Shown: positions 17,401 through 25,902 of the stretch, in pieces
Layout of the letters: each line of letters opens with the position of its first letter
How positions within the stretch are numbered: position 1 is the stretch's first letter
From: Pseudothioglobus sp905182815
GTDB taxonomy: Bacteria > Pseudomonadota > Gammaproteobacteria > PS1 > Pseudothioglobaceae
Assembly: GCF_048087625.1 (NCBI RefSeq)
Contig: NZ_CP159805.1
Location: 992,001-1,056,000 of the forward strand
DNA length: 64,000 nucleotides
Direction of reading: 5' to 3'
Program-made: the position numbers and the translations under genes
The notes under the pieces: generated by a model
Databases searched by the model: none
Seen by the model: the letters and a program-made list of their open reading frames with translations, nothing else
What the model was told of the DNA's origin: nothing

Positions 17401-18331
17401 TTCCAAGGCGGCTGAAAAGTAGTTGATCATTTGCAGAAGTTGGATTATCAGTAGTTAATAACTGCTCACCATAGAAAATAGAATTGGCTCCAGCAAAGAA
17501 GCAAAGCGCCTGCATCCCCTCACCCATCTCCAGTCTTCCAGCTGAAAGTCTTACTACTGAGTTAGGCATTAAAATTCTTGCGACTGCAATAGCCCTTACA
17601 AATTCACTTTCACTTGGTGGCTTAACGTTTTCAAAAGGTGTTCCTGGAATAGGAACAAGTAAATTAATTGGAACGCTATCAGGGTGCTTTTCGAGATTAG
17701 ATAAGGATTGAAGCATTGATGCTCGGTCTGTTTCCGTCTCACCCATTCCTAGGATTCCGCCACTACAAACATTAATATTTGCATTTTTGACTGCTTCTAA
17801 GGTATCAAGTCTATCTTGAAAATTACGCGTCGATACAACATTAGGGTAATGCTCTTTTGAAGTATCAATATTATGGTTATAGTAATCTAACCCAGCTTCT
17901 TTAAGAGTAGAGGCTTGGCTTGGCGTAATCATCCCCAGAGTAACACATGTCTCCATTCCCATCGCCTTAACGCCCTTGATCATTGGAATGACTTTATCAA
18001 GGCTTTTATCAGTAGGGTTTCTCCAGGCAGCTCCCATACAAAACCTAGACGCGCCCTTATCTTTTGCTTTTTTTGCCTGATGCAATACCTGATCAATCTC
18101 CATTAATTTTTCACGCTCAAGGCCAGTATCATATTTTGAACTTTGAGAACAATAAGAACAATCTTCTGGGCATGCGCCAGTTTTAATATTTAATAAAGAA
18201 CTTACTTGGACCTTATTTGGGTCAAAAGTTTCTCTATGAATGCTGTGCGCCTTAAAAAGAAGATCGTTAAAAGGAAGCTCAAATAAAGCCTTTATTTCAT
18301 CTAATTCCCAATCATTTTTTACTTCAATCAT
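17333..18331 (-). CDS. bioB: Biotin synthase
   Basis: This 332-residue radical SAM enzyme inserts sulfur into dethiobiotin. The [4Fe-4S] motif is CPEDCSYC, followed by CMGAAWRNP, the ETCVTLGM and YYNHNIDTS barrel motifs and the [2Fe-2S] ligand region VRLSAGR. The ATG at 18331 (MIEVKNDWEL) is chosen; the upstream in-frame segment is hydrophobic and overlaps the glnA terminator, so it is unlikely to be coding. The rest of the bio operon is not here, so bioB is isolated. Its tail overlaps murG by 68 bases, convergently. Confidence 0.93.
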   Translation of the reverse strand: MIEVKNDWELDEIKALFELPFNDLLFKAHSIHRETFDPNKVQVSSLLNIKTGACPEDCSYCSQSSKYDTGLEREKLMEIDQVLHQAKKAKDKGASRFCMGAAWRNPTDKSLDKVIPMIKGVKAMGMETCVTLGMITPSQASTLKEAGLDYYNHNIDTSKEHYPNVVSTRNFQDRLDTLEAVKNANINVCSGGILGMGETETDRASMLQSLSNLEKHPDSVPINLLVPIPGTPFENVKPPSESEFVRAIAVARILMPNSVVRLSAGRLEMGEGMQALCFFAGANSIFYGEQLLTTDNPTSANDQLLFSRLGINKVDNQQLSSQDSELKVTLTS

Positions 18332-18389
18332 CTGATTTTCTGTATTTAAGTTAATTAATTTTACCGCAACAAATAGTTCTAAAAAGAAC

Positions 18390-18424
18390 AATAAAAAGCC
18401 GCGCATTGTGCGCGGCTTTTTATT
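18390..18424 (-). terminator. glnA intrinsic terminator
   Basis: The arms AAAAAGCCGCGCA (18393-18405) and TGCGCGGCTTTTT (18409-18421) pair perfectly around a three-base loop. On the minus strand the stem ends in a U-run, so it terminates the glnA transcript 18-46 bases past its stop and separates it from bioB. Flanking A and T runs could let it work in both directions. Confidence 0.88.
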
Positions 18425-18438
18425 AACTAGTAAATATC

Positions 18439-19845
18439 TTAGCAGCTATAGTATAAATCAAACTCTAGCGGCTGAGGGGAAGCTCTCATTGCTGTAACTT
18501 CTTTCATCTTAAGTTCAATAAATGAGTCAATAACCTCGTCTGTAAAGACTCCACCTTGCTTAAGGAATTCACGGTCATCATCAAGTGCTTCTAAGGCGAT
18601 GTGAAGCATTCCAGCAACTTTAGGAATAGAGCCATCACTATCTTCATAAAGATCTTGATCTGCTGGCTTACCAGGATGGATTTTATTTTTTATACCATCA
18701 AGGCCTGCCATTAGTAGTGCTGAGAAAGCAAGGTAAGGGTTAGCAGTCGAATCTGGAAAACGCACTTCAATACGACGTCCCTTAGGGTTTTTAACGAAAG
18801 GTATTCTAATTGCTGCTGAACGATTCTTAGCAGAGTAAGCTAGCATTTCTGGTGCTTCAAATCCAGGAACTAATCTCTTATATGAGTTTGTAGAAGGATT
18901 AGTAAAAGCATTCAATGCTTTTGCATGCTTGATAATACCACCAATATAAAAGAGCGCCATTTCGCTTAAGTTTCCGTATTGGTCTCCATCAAATAAGTTA
19001 ACTCCATCCTTTGCAATAGACATATGCACGTGCATTCCATTACCATTATCAACCGCAATTGGTTTAGGCATAAATGTAGCTGTTTTGCCATATAGGTGAG
19101 CAACATTATGAACGCAGTATTTAAAGATTTGAGTCTCATCAGCCTTTTTAACTAATGTGTTAAATAACGCGCCAATTTCACACTGCCCTGCAGTTCCAAC
19201 CTCATGATGATGAACCTCAGTAGTAACGCCCATTTCCTCAATTGCTAGACACATTTGAGAACGAAGATCATGCAATGAATCAACTGGAGGAACCGGGAAG
19301 TAGCCACCTTTAATACCTGGACGATGACCTTTGTTTCCACCTTCCATGTCGACTCCAGAATTCCAAGCTGCCTCTTCTGAGTTAATTTCATAAAATGCCT
19401 TACCCATGCCGTGACCGGTGTCCCACTTAACACTATCAAAAACAAAAAATTCAGGTTCATTTCCAAAATATGCTGTATCACCAACACCAGAAGCTTTCAT
19501 GAATTCTTCGGCGCGATATGCAATAGATCTTGAATCTTTAACATAGCCTTTTAAATCACTTGGCTCAATAATATTACAGCGAATGTTTAAAGTCACTTCC
19601 TCAGTAAACGGGTCAAGCACTGCTGTTTCAGTATCTGGGGAAAGAATCATATCAGAATCATTAATAGTTTTCCAACCAGCAATAGAGGAGCCATCAAACA
19701 TCTGACCATCTTCTAGTTTTTCAACATTAATTGTATGAGCTGGAACACTCACGTGTTGCTCTTTTCCTATTGTATCGGTGAAACGAAAATCTATAAACTT
19801 TATGTTTTCATCTTCGATCATTTTCATTACTTTTTTTGCAGACAT
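18439..19845 (-). CDS. glnA: Glutamine synthetase, type I
   Basis: GlnA makes glutamine from glutamate, ammonia and ATP as a dodecamer. The 468-residue protein starts MSAKKVMKMIEDENIKFIDFRF and carries FDGSSIAGWK, NGNGMHVHMS, the flap segment NPSTNSYKRLVPGFEAP and the metal-site segment EVRFPDSTANPYLA. The DQDLYED segment matches the adenylylation-site tyrosine of the GSI-beta type, so regulation by GlnE is expected. The ATG at 19845 has AGGAG nine bases upstream. It is a single-gene unit between its own leader and terminator. Confidence 0.96.
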   Translation of the reverse strand: MSAKKVMKMIEDENIKFIDFRFTDTIGKEQHVSVPAHTINVEKLEDGQMFDGSSIAGWKTINDSDMILSPDTETAVLDPFTEEVTLNIRCNIIEPSDLKGYVKDSRSIAYRAEEFMKASGVGDTAYFGNEPEFFVFDSVKWDTGHGMGKAFYEINSEEAAWNSGVDMEGGNKGHRPGIKGGYFPVPPVDSLHDLRSQMCLAIEEMGVTTEVHHHEVGTAGQCEIGALFNTLVKKADETQIFKYCVHNVAHLYGKTATFMPKPIAVDNGNGMHVHMSIAKDGVNLFDGDQYGNLSEMALFYIGGIIKHAKALNAFTNPSTNSYKRLVPGFEAPEMLAYSAKNRSAAIRIPFVKNPKGRRIEVRFPDSTANPYLAFSALLMAGLDGIKNKIHPGKPADQDLYEDSDGSIPKVAGMLHIALEALDDDREFLKQGGVFTDEVIDSFIELKMKEVTAMRASPQPLEFDLYYSC

Positions 19846-20016
19846 AGATGTACTCCTAAAAATATTAATAAATAACAAAATTGACAGGCATTGTCAGGAA
19901 GTCTGCGCCGTTGCAAACGGTGTTGCGAGCTCATTGAGAACATAGCAAGGGTATTTCAAGTTTTAATTATATCCTAAATTAATTAAAATTACTCCAGAAA
20001 TATATTCAACTTAAGT
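19846..20016 (-). promoter_or_regulatory. glnA promoter and leader with two inverted repeats
   Basis: On the minus strand a TATAAT box (19966-19971) predicts a leader of about 110 bases. Inside it lie two short inverted repeats: CCGTT-gca-AACGG (19908-19920) and TGACA-ggcat-TGTCA (19882-19896). These could be RNA hairpins or a protein operator. I see no convincing sigma-54 element (the TTGCA at the right place lacks its GG partner) and no known glutamine riboswitch core. Confidence 0.45.
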
Positions 20017-20925
20017 TTACTTTAATGAAACCCAATCCCTAGGTTTTAAAAAATAACTGGTTAACTTTTCTTCTTCGCTATTAGGTTTAGTTTTAAATTG
20101 GTAAGACCACTTAACTGTTGGTGGCAGTGACATTAAAATTGACTCAGTCCTGCCGCCGCTCTGCAAGCCAAATAACGTCCCTCTATCATGTATCAAGTTA
20201 AATTCTACGTATCGACCACGTCGATACAATTGGAAGTCTTTCTCATTTCCAGTATACGGGGTACTCATTCTCTTTCTGACGATGGGTAAATAAGCCTCAC
20301 TAAAATGATTGCCAACACTTTTCATGAAGTCAAAGCATTCATCAAAACTGCCACTATTCAAATCATCAAAAAACAACCCGCCAATGCCGCGTTGCTCGCC
20401 TCGATGACCTAAATAAAAATAATCATCACACCATTTTTTATATTTTGGATAAACATCTTCTCCAAAAGGCATGCACGCTTTCTTAGCAGTTTGATGCCAA
20501 TGAACCGCATCTTCATCGAATCCATAACAAGGGGTTAAATCAAAGCCGCCACCAAACCACCAAATTGGATTCTTTCCTTGCTCTTCTGCAATAAAGAATC
20601 GAACGTTAGCATGCGCCGTTGGAATAAAAGGATTTTCGGGATGAAGAACTAGTGAAACCCCCAAAGCTGTATATTTCCTTCCTTCAAGCTCAGGCCTTAG
20701 TGCAGTGGCAGATTTTGGCATTTTATCACCAGTAATTATTGAATAATTAATGCCACCTTTTTCAAATATATTACCATTTGAAAGAATATTAGTTAGGCCT
20801 GAACCTCTTTTATCATCACGTGTCCAGCTATCTTGAGCAAATTTAGCTCCACCTTCAATTAGCTCAACTTCAGAGCAAATAGATTGCTGGAGTTCAATCA
20901 AATACTTTTTTACTAGATCTATCAT
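20017..20925 (-). CDS. hemF: Oxygen-dependent coproporphyrinogen III oxidase
   Basis: HemF uses oxygen to decarboxylate two propionates of coproporphyrinogen III in heme synthesis, so this cell makes heme aerobically. The 302-residue protein shows family motifs: GLTNILSNGNIFEKGG, HANVRFFIAE, WWFGGGFDLTPCYGF, RGIGGLFFDDLN, YRRGRYVEFNLIHDRGT and LMSLPP. It overlaps tsaC by four bases and is the last gene of an xerC-tsaC-hemF run. The length matches E. coli HemF (299). Confidence 0.96.
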   Translation of the reverse strand: MIDLVKKYLIELQQSICSEVELIEGGAKFAQDSWTRDDKRGSGLTNILSNGNIFEKGGINYSIITGDKMPKSATALRPELEGRKYTALGVSLVLHPENPFIPTAHANVRFFIAEEQGKNPIWWFGGGFDLTPCYGFDEDAVHWHQTAKKACMPFGEDVYPKYKKWCDDYFYLGHRGEQRGIGGLFFDDLNSGSFDECFDFMKSVGNHFSEAYLPIVRKRMSTPYTGNEKDFQLYRRGRYVEFNLIHDRGTLFGLQSGGRTESILMSLPPTVKWSYQFKTKPNSEEEKLTSYFLKPRDWVSLK

Positions 20926-21473
20926 CGATGACGCACGCCTGTTAATAAATTAACGATCCTTGAAGGCTCAGAATTATACTTATTTGGGGGTAAAGCGTAA
21001 GAAAGCTCATTACCAAAATACTTTTTAAGCTCTATTAAAGAAGTGGCAACCTTTCCACCTTGAGTATTAGCACTTGAGGAAATTAATGCAGAGCCCGTGT
21101 TTTCACAAAAATATGAAATTAAAGGACTAGAGGTAATTCTAACTGCTAAAAACTCATGCTCTCCAGTTATAAGGCGTGAAGTATTTTTTGATTTTGGCAC
21201 CAAATAAGTTGTTGCAATTTCTGTCGGAGTAGAAAGTTTTGTTAATAAATCAATATCTAGGTTTGGATCAATATAGGGCAATAAGTAATTTATATCAGAG
21301 GCTAATAATATAAAGCCTTTTTTAATATCTCTATGCTTCAAACTAGCTAATGTTTTAATTGCTTCTGGGTTATTTGCCATACAAGCTAATCCGTATATAG
21401 TATCTGTTGGATGAGCTATAACTCCAGTGCGGAGATGATTAAGAGCTAATTGGGTTTTTGTAGTTATTTTCAT
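20922..21473 (-). CDS. tsaC: Threonylcarbamoyl-AMP synthase
   Basis: This 183-residue YrdC-domain protein starts the t6A37 modification of ANN-decoding tRNAs by making threonylcarbamoyl-AMP from threonine, bicarbonate and ATP. Landmarks are GVIAHPTDTIYGLACMA near the N-terminus, LKHRDIKKGFILL and ALISSSANTQGG. It is the short TsaC form without the Sua5 tail. It overlaps both xerC upstream and hemF downstream by four bases. In E. coli tsaC is likewise near shikimate or heme genes, so the context is ordinary. Confidence 0.93.
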   Translation of the reverse strand: MKITTKTQLALNHLRTGVIAHPTDTIYGLACMANNPEAIKTLASLKHRDIKKGFILLASDINYLLPYIDPNLDIDLLTKLSTPTEIATTYLVPKSKNTSRLITGEHEFLAVRITSSPLISYFCENTGSALISSSANTQGGKVATSLIELKKYFGNELSYALPPNKYNSEPSRIVNLLTGVRHR

Positions 21474-22384
21474 TTTTTTGCTCTAGGATGAAACTCATCA
21501 TAAACCTTTGATAATTCTAAAAAATCTAGGTGCGTATAAACCTGCGTACTTTTAATGCTCTTATGTCCTAGAAATTCTTGAACAGCTCGTAGATCATGAC
21601 TAGACTGAAGGAAGTGAGTTGCCGCTGCATGCCTAAGCATATGCGGGTGTACATTAATTGAAATGCCCACTTCAAGCGCCCTTTTTTTAATAATATTTTG
21701 AACAGATCTAGCGCTCATTCTAAGGTGCTTCTGATTTAAAAATAACGCATCAGAATTGCAATCGGGTCTTTTCTCTATGTACTTTTTAAGCACACTTATT
21801 GCTGACGCTCCTATCGGAGAGAAACGAGCTTTACTTCCTTTACCCATAACTTTAACAAAACCCTCATTGAGATCAAAATCAAGCACATCAATCCCAACAA
21901 GTTCAGAAACTCTCAGGCCGCATGAATATAGTAATTCAATCATCAGGACTGCTCTAAGTTCTTTGAAATGGCCTGCCTTTAAATTCATCATTCTACTCAA
22001 ATCATCAAAATCAATAGTTTTTGGAAGGGCTCGATCGATTTTAGGAGTTTGAATAGATAAGGCTGGATTTGAAGAGGCTGCTTCGTTATCAATAAGGTAA
22101 TTATAAAAAACTCGTATTGAAGATAAGTAGCGCCTAATGGATTTATTTGAAATATCACCATGCCTTAAACCCATCACAAATAAATTAACTGTATCGCCAT
22201 CTACTTCTGCCCAATCAGAGATATTTTTATTACCTAAAAAAGATAAAAACTTCAATAGATCTCTCTTATATGCTGAAACAGTATTTAGTGCATAATTTTT
22301 TTCAACGCTTAAATGAGCTACAAATTCTTCAATTTGTTTAATTAATATTTCATCTTGATACTTGTTTTTTTCCTGATTGGCCAT
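21470..22384 (-). CDS. xerC: Tyrosine recombinase XerC
   Basis: This 304-residue site-specific recombinase has an N-terminal SAM-like core-binding domain (about 10-105) and a catalytic domain with SCGLRVSELVGID, HPHMLRHAAATHF, LGHKSIKSTQVYTHLD, which hold the Arg, His, Arg, His and nucleophilic Tyr of the family. Its role is resolving chromosome dimers at dif with XerD. No integrase-specific context such as an attachment site or phage genes is present, so the housekeeping role is preferred; XerD is an alternative name by sequence. It is divergent from htpG, 37 bases away. Confidence 0.85.
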   Translation of the reverse strand: MANQEKNKYQDEILIKQIEEFVAHLSVEKNYALNTVSAYKRDLLKFLSFLGNKNISDWAEVDGDTVNLFVMGLRHGDISNKSIRRYLSSIRVFYNYLIDNEAASSNPALSIQTPKIDRALPKTIDFDDLSRMMNLKAGHFKELRAVLMIELLYSCGLRVSELVGIDVLDFDLNEGFVKVMGKGSKARFSPIGASAISVLKKYIEKRPDCNSDALFLNQKHLRMSARSVQNIIKKRALEVGISINVHPHMLRHAAATHFLQSSHDLRAVQEFLGHKSIKSTQVYTHLDFLELSKVYDEFHPRAKK

Positions 22385-22386
22385 AT
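22361..22386 (+). promoter_or_regulatory. Candidate heat-shock (sigma-32-like) promoter of htpG
   Basis: CTTG at 22361-22364 and GGCCATAT at 22379-22386 are separated by about the 13-15 bases that sigma-32 promoters need, and match its CTTGAA and CCCCATNT elements only in part. The site lies within the start of xerC on the other strand, 35 bases before htpG. htpG is sigma-32 dependent in E. coli, which is the reason to look. Confidence 0.3.
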
Positions 22387-22421
22387 CTTTACATTTTACG
22401 TTAAACGATTAAGGATTTTCA

Positions 22422-24278
22422 ATGAGTCAAAAACAAACACATGAATTTCAAACTGAAGTATCTCAGCTACTTGACCTAATGATTCACTCTCTTTATTCCA
22501 ATAAAGAGATTTTTCTAAGAGAACTTGTCTCAAATGCATCAGATGCAATAGATAAGCTGAAATTCGAATCTTTATCAAATGACAAACTTATTGAGGCAAA
22601 AGAAGAGCCAAGTATCCATATTGATATTGATAAAGATGCGGGAACTATTACTATTAAAGATAATGGAATAGGAATGACTCATGACGAGGTCATGGAAAAT
22701 ATTGGAACAATCGCTAACTCTGGAACCAAAAAATACTTAGAGGGTCTTGATAAAAATCAAACCCAAGATTCTAATTTAATTGGTCAATTTGGTGTTGGAT
22801 TCTACTCCGCTTTTATTGTTTCTAATACAGTTACTCTTCTGAGCAGAAAAGCTGGTGATGATAAGGCAAGTGGAACAAAGTGGATTTCAAAAGGTAAGGG
22901 AGATTACTCCATTGAAACTGTTGAGCTAGAGGACTATGGCACAACAATTATTCTTGATGTTAAAAAAGCTGAAAAAGAATTTATTGATGACTTTCGAATT
23001 CGAGGTGTCATATCAAAATACTCTGATCATATTACTGTCCCTATTATGATGCTCAAGCCTTCAGAAGAAGATAAAGATGTGATTGAATACGAAAAAATAA
23101 ATGAAGCGACTGCATTTTGGATGAAAGATAAGAAAGAACTCTCTCAAGCTGATTATGATGAATTTTACAAAGCCTTAACGTATGACTTTGAAGGGCCATT
23201 GACTCAAATACATAATAGAGTTGAAGGAAAACTTGATTATTCATCACTCTTATATATTCCTAAAAAAGCTCCATTTGACATGTGGGAACCTAAAAGAAAA
23301 AGTGGCGTAAAGCTTTACGCTAAAAGAGTTTTTATAATGGAAGGAAATGAAGAATTGCTCCCTCAGTACCTTCGATTTATAAAAGGTGTAATAGATACCG
23401 CAGACCTTTCATTAAACGTCTCTAGAGAGATCCTTCAGGGCAGTAAAGTAGTTGATACAATTAAAAAAGCATCGGTAAAAAGAATTCTGTCTGAGCTCGA
23501 TAAAATGTCTAAAAATAAACCTGAAGACTATGCCACATTCTGGAAAGAGTTTGGAATGGTTATTAAAGAAGGCGTTGTAGAAGACTTTGCAAACAAAGAC
23601 AAAATTTCAAATCTTTTAAGGTTTACCTCAACATCCGCTGACAGTTCAGATCAAACAATTTCTCTTAAAGACTATATTGGCCGAATGAAAGAGGGACAAA
23701 AAAATATTTATTATGTCACTGCAGACACATATGCTGCAGCCAAAGGCTCTCCTCATCTAGAAATTTTTAAACAAAAAGATATTGAGGTTCTATTACTATC
23801 AGATAGAGTTGATGAGTGGTTAGTCGCTAACTTTGGAGACTTTGAAGAGCTATCACTTAAATCAATTGCAAAAGGTGACCTTGAAGATCTTGATTCAAAA
23901 GAAGACAAGAAAAAGAAAGAAAAAACAGTGAAAGATTTTGAAAGTGTTATTACTAAAGCTCAAGAAATCCTCAGCAATCAGGTCAAAGAGGTTAAGGTTT
24001 CAAGTCGACTAAGTGAGTCGCCTTCATGCCTAGTTGCCGATGAAAATGAGTTAGGCGGAAACATGGAGCGAATCATGAAGTCTTTAGGTCAGGACATTCC
24101 TGATACCAAGCCTATTCTTGAGATAAATCCTGATCATCCACTTGTCATTAAACTTAAAACAAAAGTTGATGAAGATCTAGTGAAAGTATTATTTGATCAA
24201 GCTGTTCTTAGTGAAGGCGGACAAATAAAAGAGCCTGCTGAGTTTGTAAAAAGAATGAACAAACTAATGTTAGGTTGA
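22422..24278 (+). CDS. htpG: Chaperone HtpG (Hsp90)
   Basis: This 618-residue bacterial Hsp90 has an N-terminal GHKL ATPase domain (YSNKEIFLRELVSNASDA, DNGIGMT, GTIANSGTK, GQFGVGFYSAF), a middle domain with LYAKRVFIM and LPQYLRFIKGVIDT, and a C-terminal dimerisation domain. It helps fold client proteins in the cytoplasm. AAGGA six bases before the ATG supports the start. A strong hairpin terminator follows. The length matches E. coli HtpG (624). Confidence 0.97.
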   Translation: MSQKQTHEFQTEVSQLLDLMIHSLYSNKEIFLRELVSNASDAIDKLKFESLSNDKLIEAKEEPSIHIDIDKDAGTITIKDNGIGMTHDEVMENIGTIANSGTKKYLEGLDKNQTQDSNLIGQFGVGFYSAFIVSNTVTLLSRKAGDDKASGTKWISKGKGDYSIETVELEDYGTTIILDVKKAEKEFIDDFRIRGVISKYSDHITVPIMMLKPSEEDKDVIEYEKINEATAFWMKDKKELSQADYDEFYKALTYDFEGPLTQIHNRVEGKLDYSSLLYIPKKAPFDMWEPKRKSGVKLYAKRVFIMEGNEELLPQYLRFIKGVIDTADLSLNVSREILQGSKVVDTIKKASVKRILSELDKMSKNKPEDYATFWKEFGMVIKEGVVEDFANKDKISNLLRFTSTSADSSDQTISLKDYIGRMKEGQKNIYYVTADTYAAAKGSPHLEIFKQKDIEVLLLSDRVDEWLVANFGDFEELSLKSIAKGDLEDLDSKEDKKKKEKTVKDFESVITKAQEILSNQVKEVKVSSRLSESPSCLVADENELGGNMERIMKSLGQDIPDTKPILEINPDHPLVIKLKTKVDEDLVKVLFDQAVLSEGGQIKEPAEFVKRMNKLMLG

Positions 24279-24293
24279 TAGAATAATCTAAGT

Positions 24294-24328
24294 CAAAAAA
24301 AAGCCCGATTTTTCGGGCTTTTTTTTTG
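24294..24328. terminator. Bidirectional terminator between htpG and trmJ
   Basis: GCCCGA (24303-24308) and TCGGGC (24313-24318) form a stem around TTTT, flanked by an A run on the left and a T run on the right. It can stop both the htpG transcript and the convergent trmJ transcript, whose stop codon is only eight bases beyond. Confidence 0.93.
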
Positions 24329-24335
24329 CTATAAA

Positions 24336-25094
24336 TCAAGGCTTATAAGGATTAATTTTATTAAGAATACCTCTTAATATTGCCATCTCTTCTTTTTCAA
24401 GACTACTTCTACCAAAAAGCCTTCGAAGCCGCCTCATCAAGAGAACTTTTGGTTTTTTTGTATCAAAGTAATCAATGTGCTCGAGCGCCTGCTCCAGATG
24501 ATTATAAAAGCTATTTAATTCATCAAAGCTGACAATTTCACCACCTGAATTATCAAACTTACCTTCTACAGTGCTGACGTAGTTCTGATAAGCAAAAACT
24601 TGAATCGCAGATGCAACATTTAATGAAAAGTACTTGGGGTTCCCAGGAATTGTCATTAAGATAGAACATAAATCTAGTTCTTCATTTGTAAGGCCAGAAT
24701 TTTCAGTGCCAAAAACAACTGCAACTTCTTGCTCATTTGAAGCAACTGTTGATTGAATTTCACTACACGCTTCAATGACATCTAGCTGCCTCCATTTAAT
24801 ATTTCTTTGGCGCGCACTAGCACCAATAACAAGATGCACTCCAATCAAAGCTTCCTCTAAAGTACTGCATACTTTTGCATTTGAAAGAACGTCATCTGCT
24901 CCACTTGCTCTTGCGGTTGCAACAGCGGAGGGATAATTAGAGGGTGTTACTAGATATAACTGAGTTAAAAGCATATTTTTCATAGCTCTAGCCGCCGCGC
25001 CAATATTACCTGGCTCAGTGGTATTCACCATAACAATCCTCACTTTATTAAAACTCGTCAAGGTATAATTCGATTCTTTATTTATTTGGCTCAT
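24336..25094 (-). CDS. trmJ: tRNA 2'-O-methyltransferase TrmJ
   Basis: This 252-residue SPOUT enzyme methylates the 2'-OH of nucleotide 32 in the anticodon loop of several tRNAs. It shows VRIVMVNTTEPGNIGAAARAMK at the N-terminus, VVFGTENSGLTNEEL and the knotted SAM site PKYFSLNVASAIQV. The ATG at 25094 leaves about ten extra residues against E. coli, and AGGA lies ten bases before it. It is head to head with suhB, the starts being only five bases apart; the same pair neighbours in E. coli. Confidence 0.93.
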   Translation of the reverse strand: MSQINKESNYTLTSFNKVRIVMVNTTEPGNIGAAARAMKNMLLTQLYLVTPSNYPSAVATARASGADDVLSNAKVCSTLEEALIGVHLVIGASARQRNIKWRQLDVIEACSEIQSTVASNEQEVAVVFGTENSGLTNEELDLCSILMTIPGNPKYFSLNVASAIQVFAYQNYVSTVEGKFDNSGGEIVSFDELNSFYNHLEQALEHIDYFDTKKPKVLLMRRLRRLFGRSSLEKEEMAILRGILNKINPYKP

Positions 25095-25099
25095 TTACC

Positions 25100-25900
25100 A
25101 TGCATCCTACCGTTAATATTGCAGTTAGAGCTGCCAGAGCAGCTGGTGATGTTATCTTAAGGTACCATAACCAGGTCGATTTACTAACTATAGAAAATAA
25201 GTCACTTAATGACTTCGTTTCTGAGGTTGATAAAACGGCTGAAAAAGCCATTATAAACGAGATTAAAAAAGCCTTCCCAAAACATTCTATTTTGGCTGAA
25301 GAGAGCGGAAAAACTCTTGGTGATGATAATTTTCTTTGGATAATAGATCCATTAGATGGAACGACTAACTTTTTACATGGCTTTCCGCAATATGCAGTGT
25401 CAATTGCCCTTTTAGAAAAAGGAGTTACAACGCATGCGGTCATTTATGATCCATTTAAAGAGGAACTCTTTACTTCATCTAAAGGCGAAGGTGCTTATTT
25501 AAATGATGAGAGAATGCGGGTTACTATGTCTCTTGGGCTTAAAGATACTCTTATTGGAACTGGCTTCCCATTTAAGCAGCCTCAACACTTAGACTGTTAT
25601 CTTGAGACTTTTAAAGCAATTCATCCTCATGTTTCTGGAATTCGCAGAGCTGGAGCCGCTGCTCTAGATTTAGCTTATCTTGCAGCTGGAAGGCTGGATG
25701 GGTTTTGGGAAATTGGTCTTAACTCATGGGATATAGCTGCAGGTTCCCTTATGGTTAAAGAGGCAGGCGGTTTTATTGGAGATTTCTCTGGAAGAGACCA
25801 ATACATGGAAACTGGAAATATAGTTGCGGGAAATGCAGAGGTCTATAAAGAGCTTCTAAAAAAAATTCACCCCCACCTAACCGAAGACCTACAGCGATAA
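25100..25900 (+). CDS. suhB: Inositol-1-monophosphatase family protein SuhB
   Basis: This 266-residue phosphatase starts MHPTVNIAVRAARAAG, matching E. coli SuhB, and has the metal-binding motifs EESGK, WIIDPLDGTTNF and WDIAAGSLMVKEAGG. SuhB hydrolyses inositol monophosphate in vitro and also joins the NusA-NusB rRNA antitermination complex. No Shine-Dalgarno sequence precedes the ATG, because the upstream bases are the start of trmJ on the other strand. It meets a short-chain dehydrogenase gene tail to tail with two bases between. Confidence 0.94.
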   Translation: MHPTVNIAVRAARAAGDVILRYHNQVDLLTIENKSLNDFVSEVDKTAEKAIINEIKKAFPKHSILAEESGKTLGDDNFLWIIDPLDGTTNFLHGFPQYAVSIALLEKGVTTHAVIYDPFKEELFTSSKGEGAYLNDERMRVTMSLGLKDTLIGTGFPFKQPQHLDCYLETFKAIHPHVSGIRRAGAAALDLAYLAAGRLDGFWEIGLNSWDIAAGSLMVKEAGGFIGDFSGRDQYMETGNIVAGNAEVYKELLKKIHPHLTEDLQR

Positions 25901-25902
25901 CT

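Noticed and set aside
19900..19935. Possible sigma-54 promoter upstream of glnA (TTGCA with upstream CAAC)
   Set aside because: The -24 element lacks its essential GG, so only the -12 half fits.
19846..20016. Possible glutamine riboswitch in the glnA leader
   Set aside because: None of the conserved core of the glnA or downstream-peptide motifs could be found.
25078..25443. 121-codon minus-strand open frame across suhB
   Set aside because: Antisense to the metal-binding motifs of suhB and overlapping the start of trmJ; no family resemblance.
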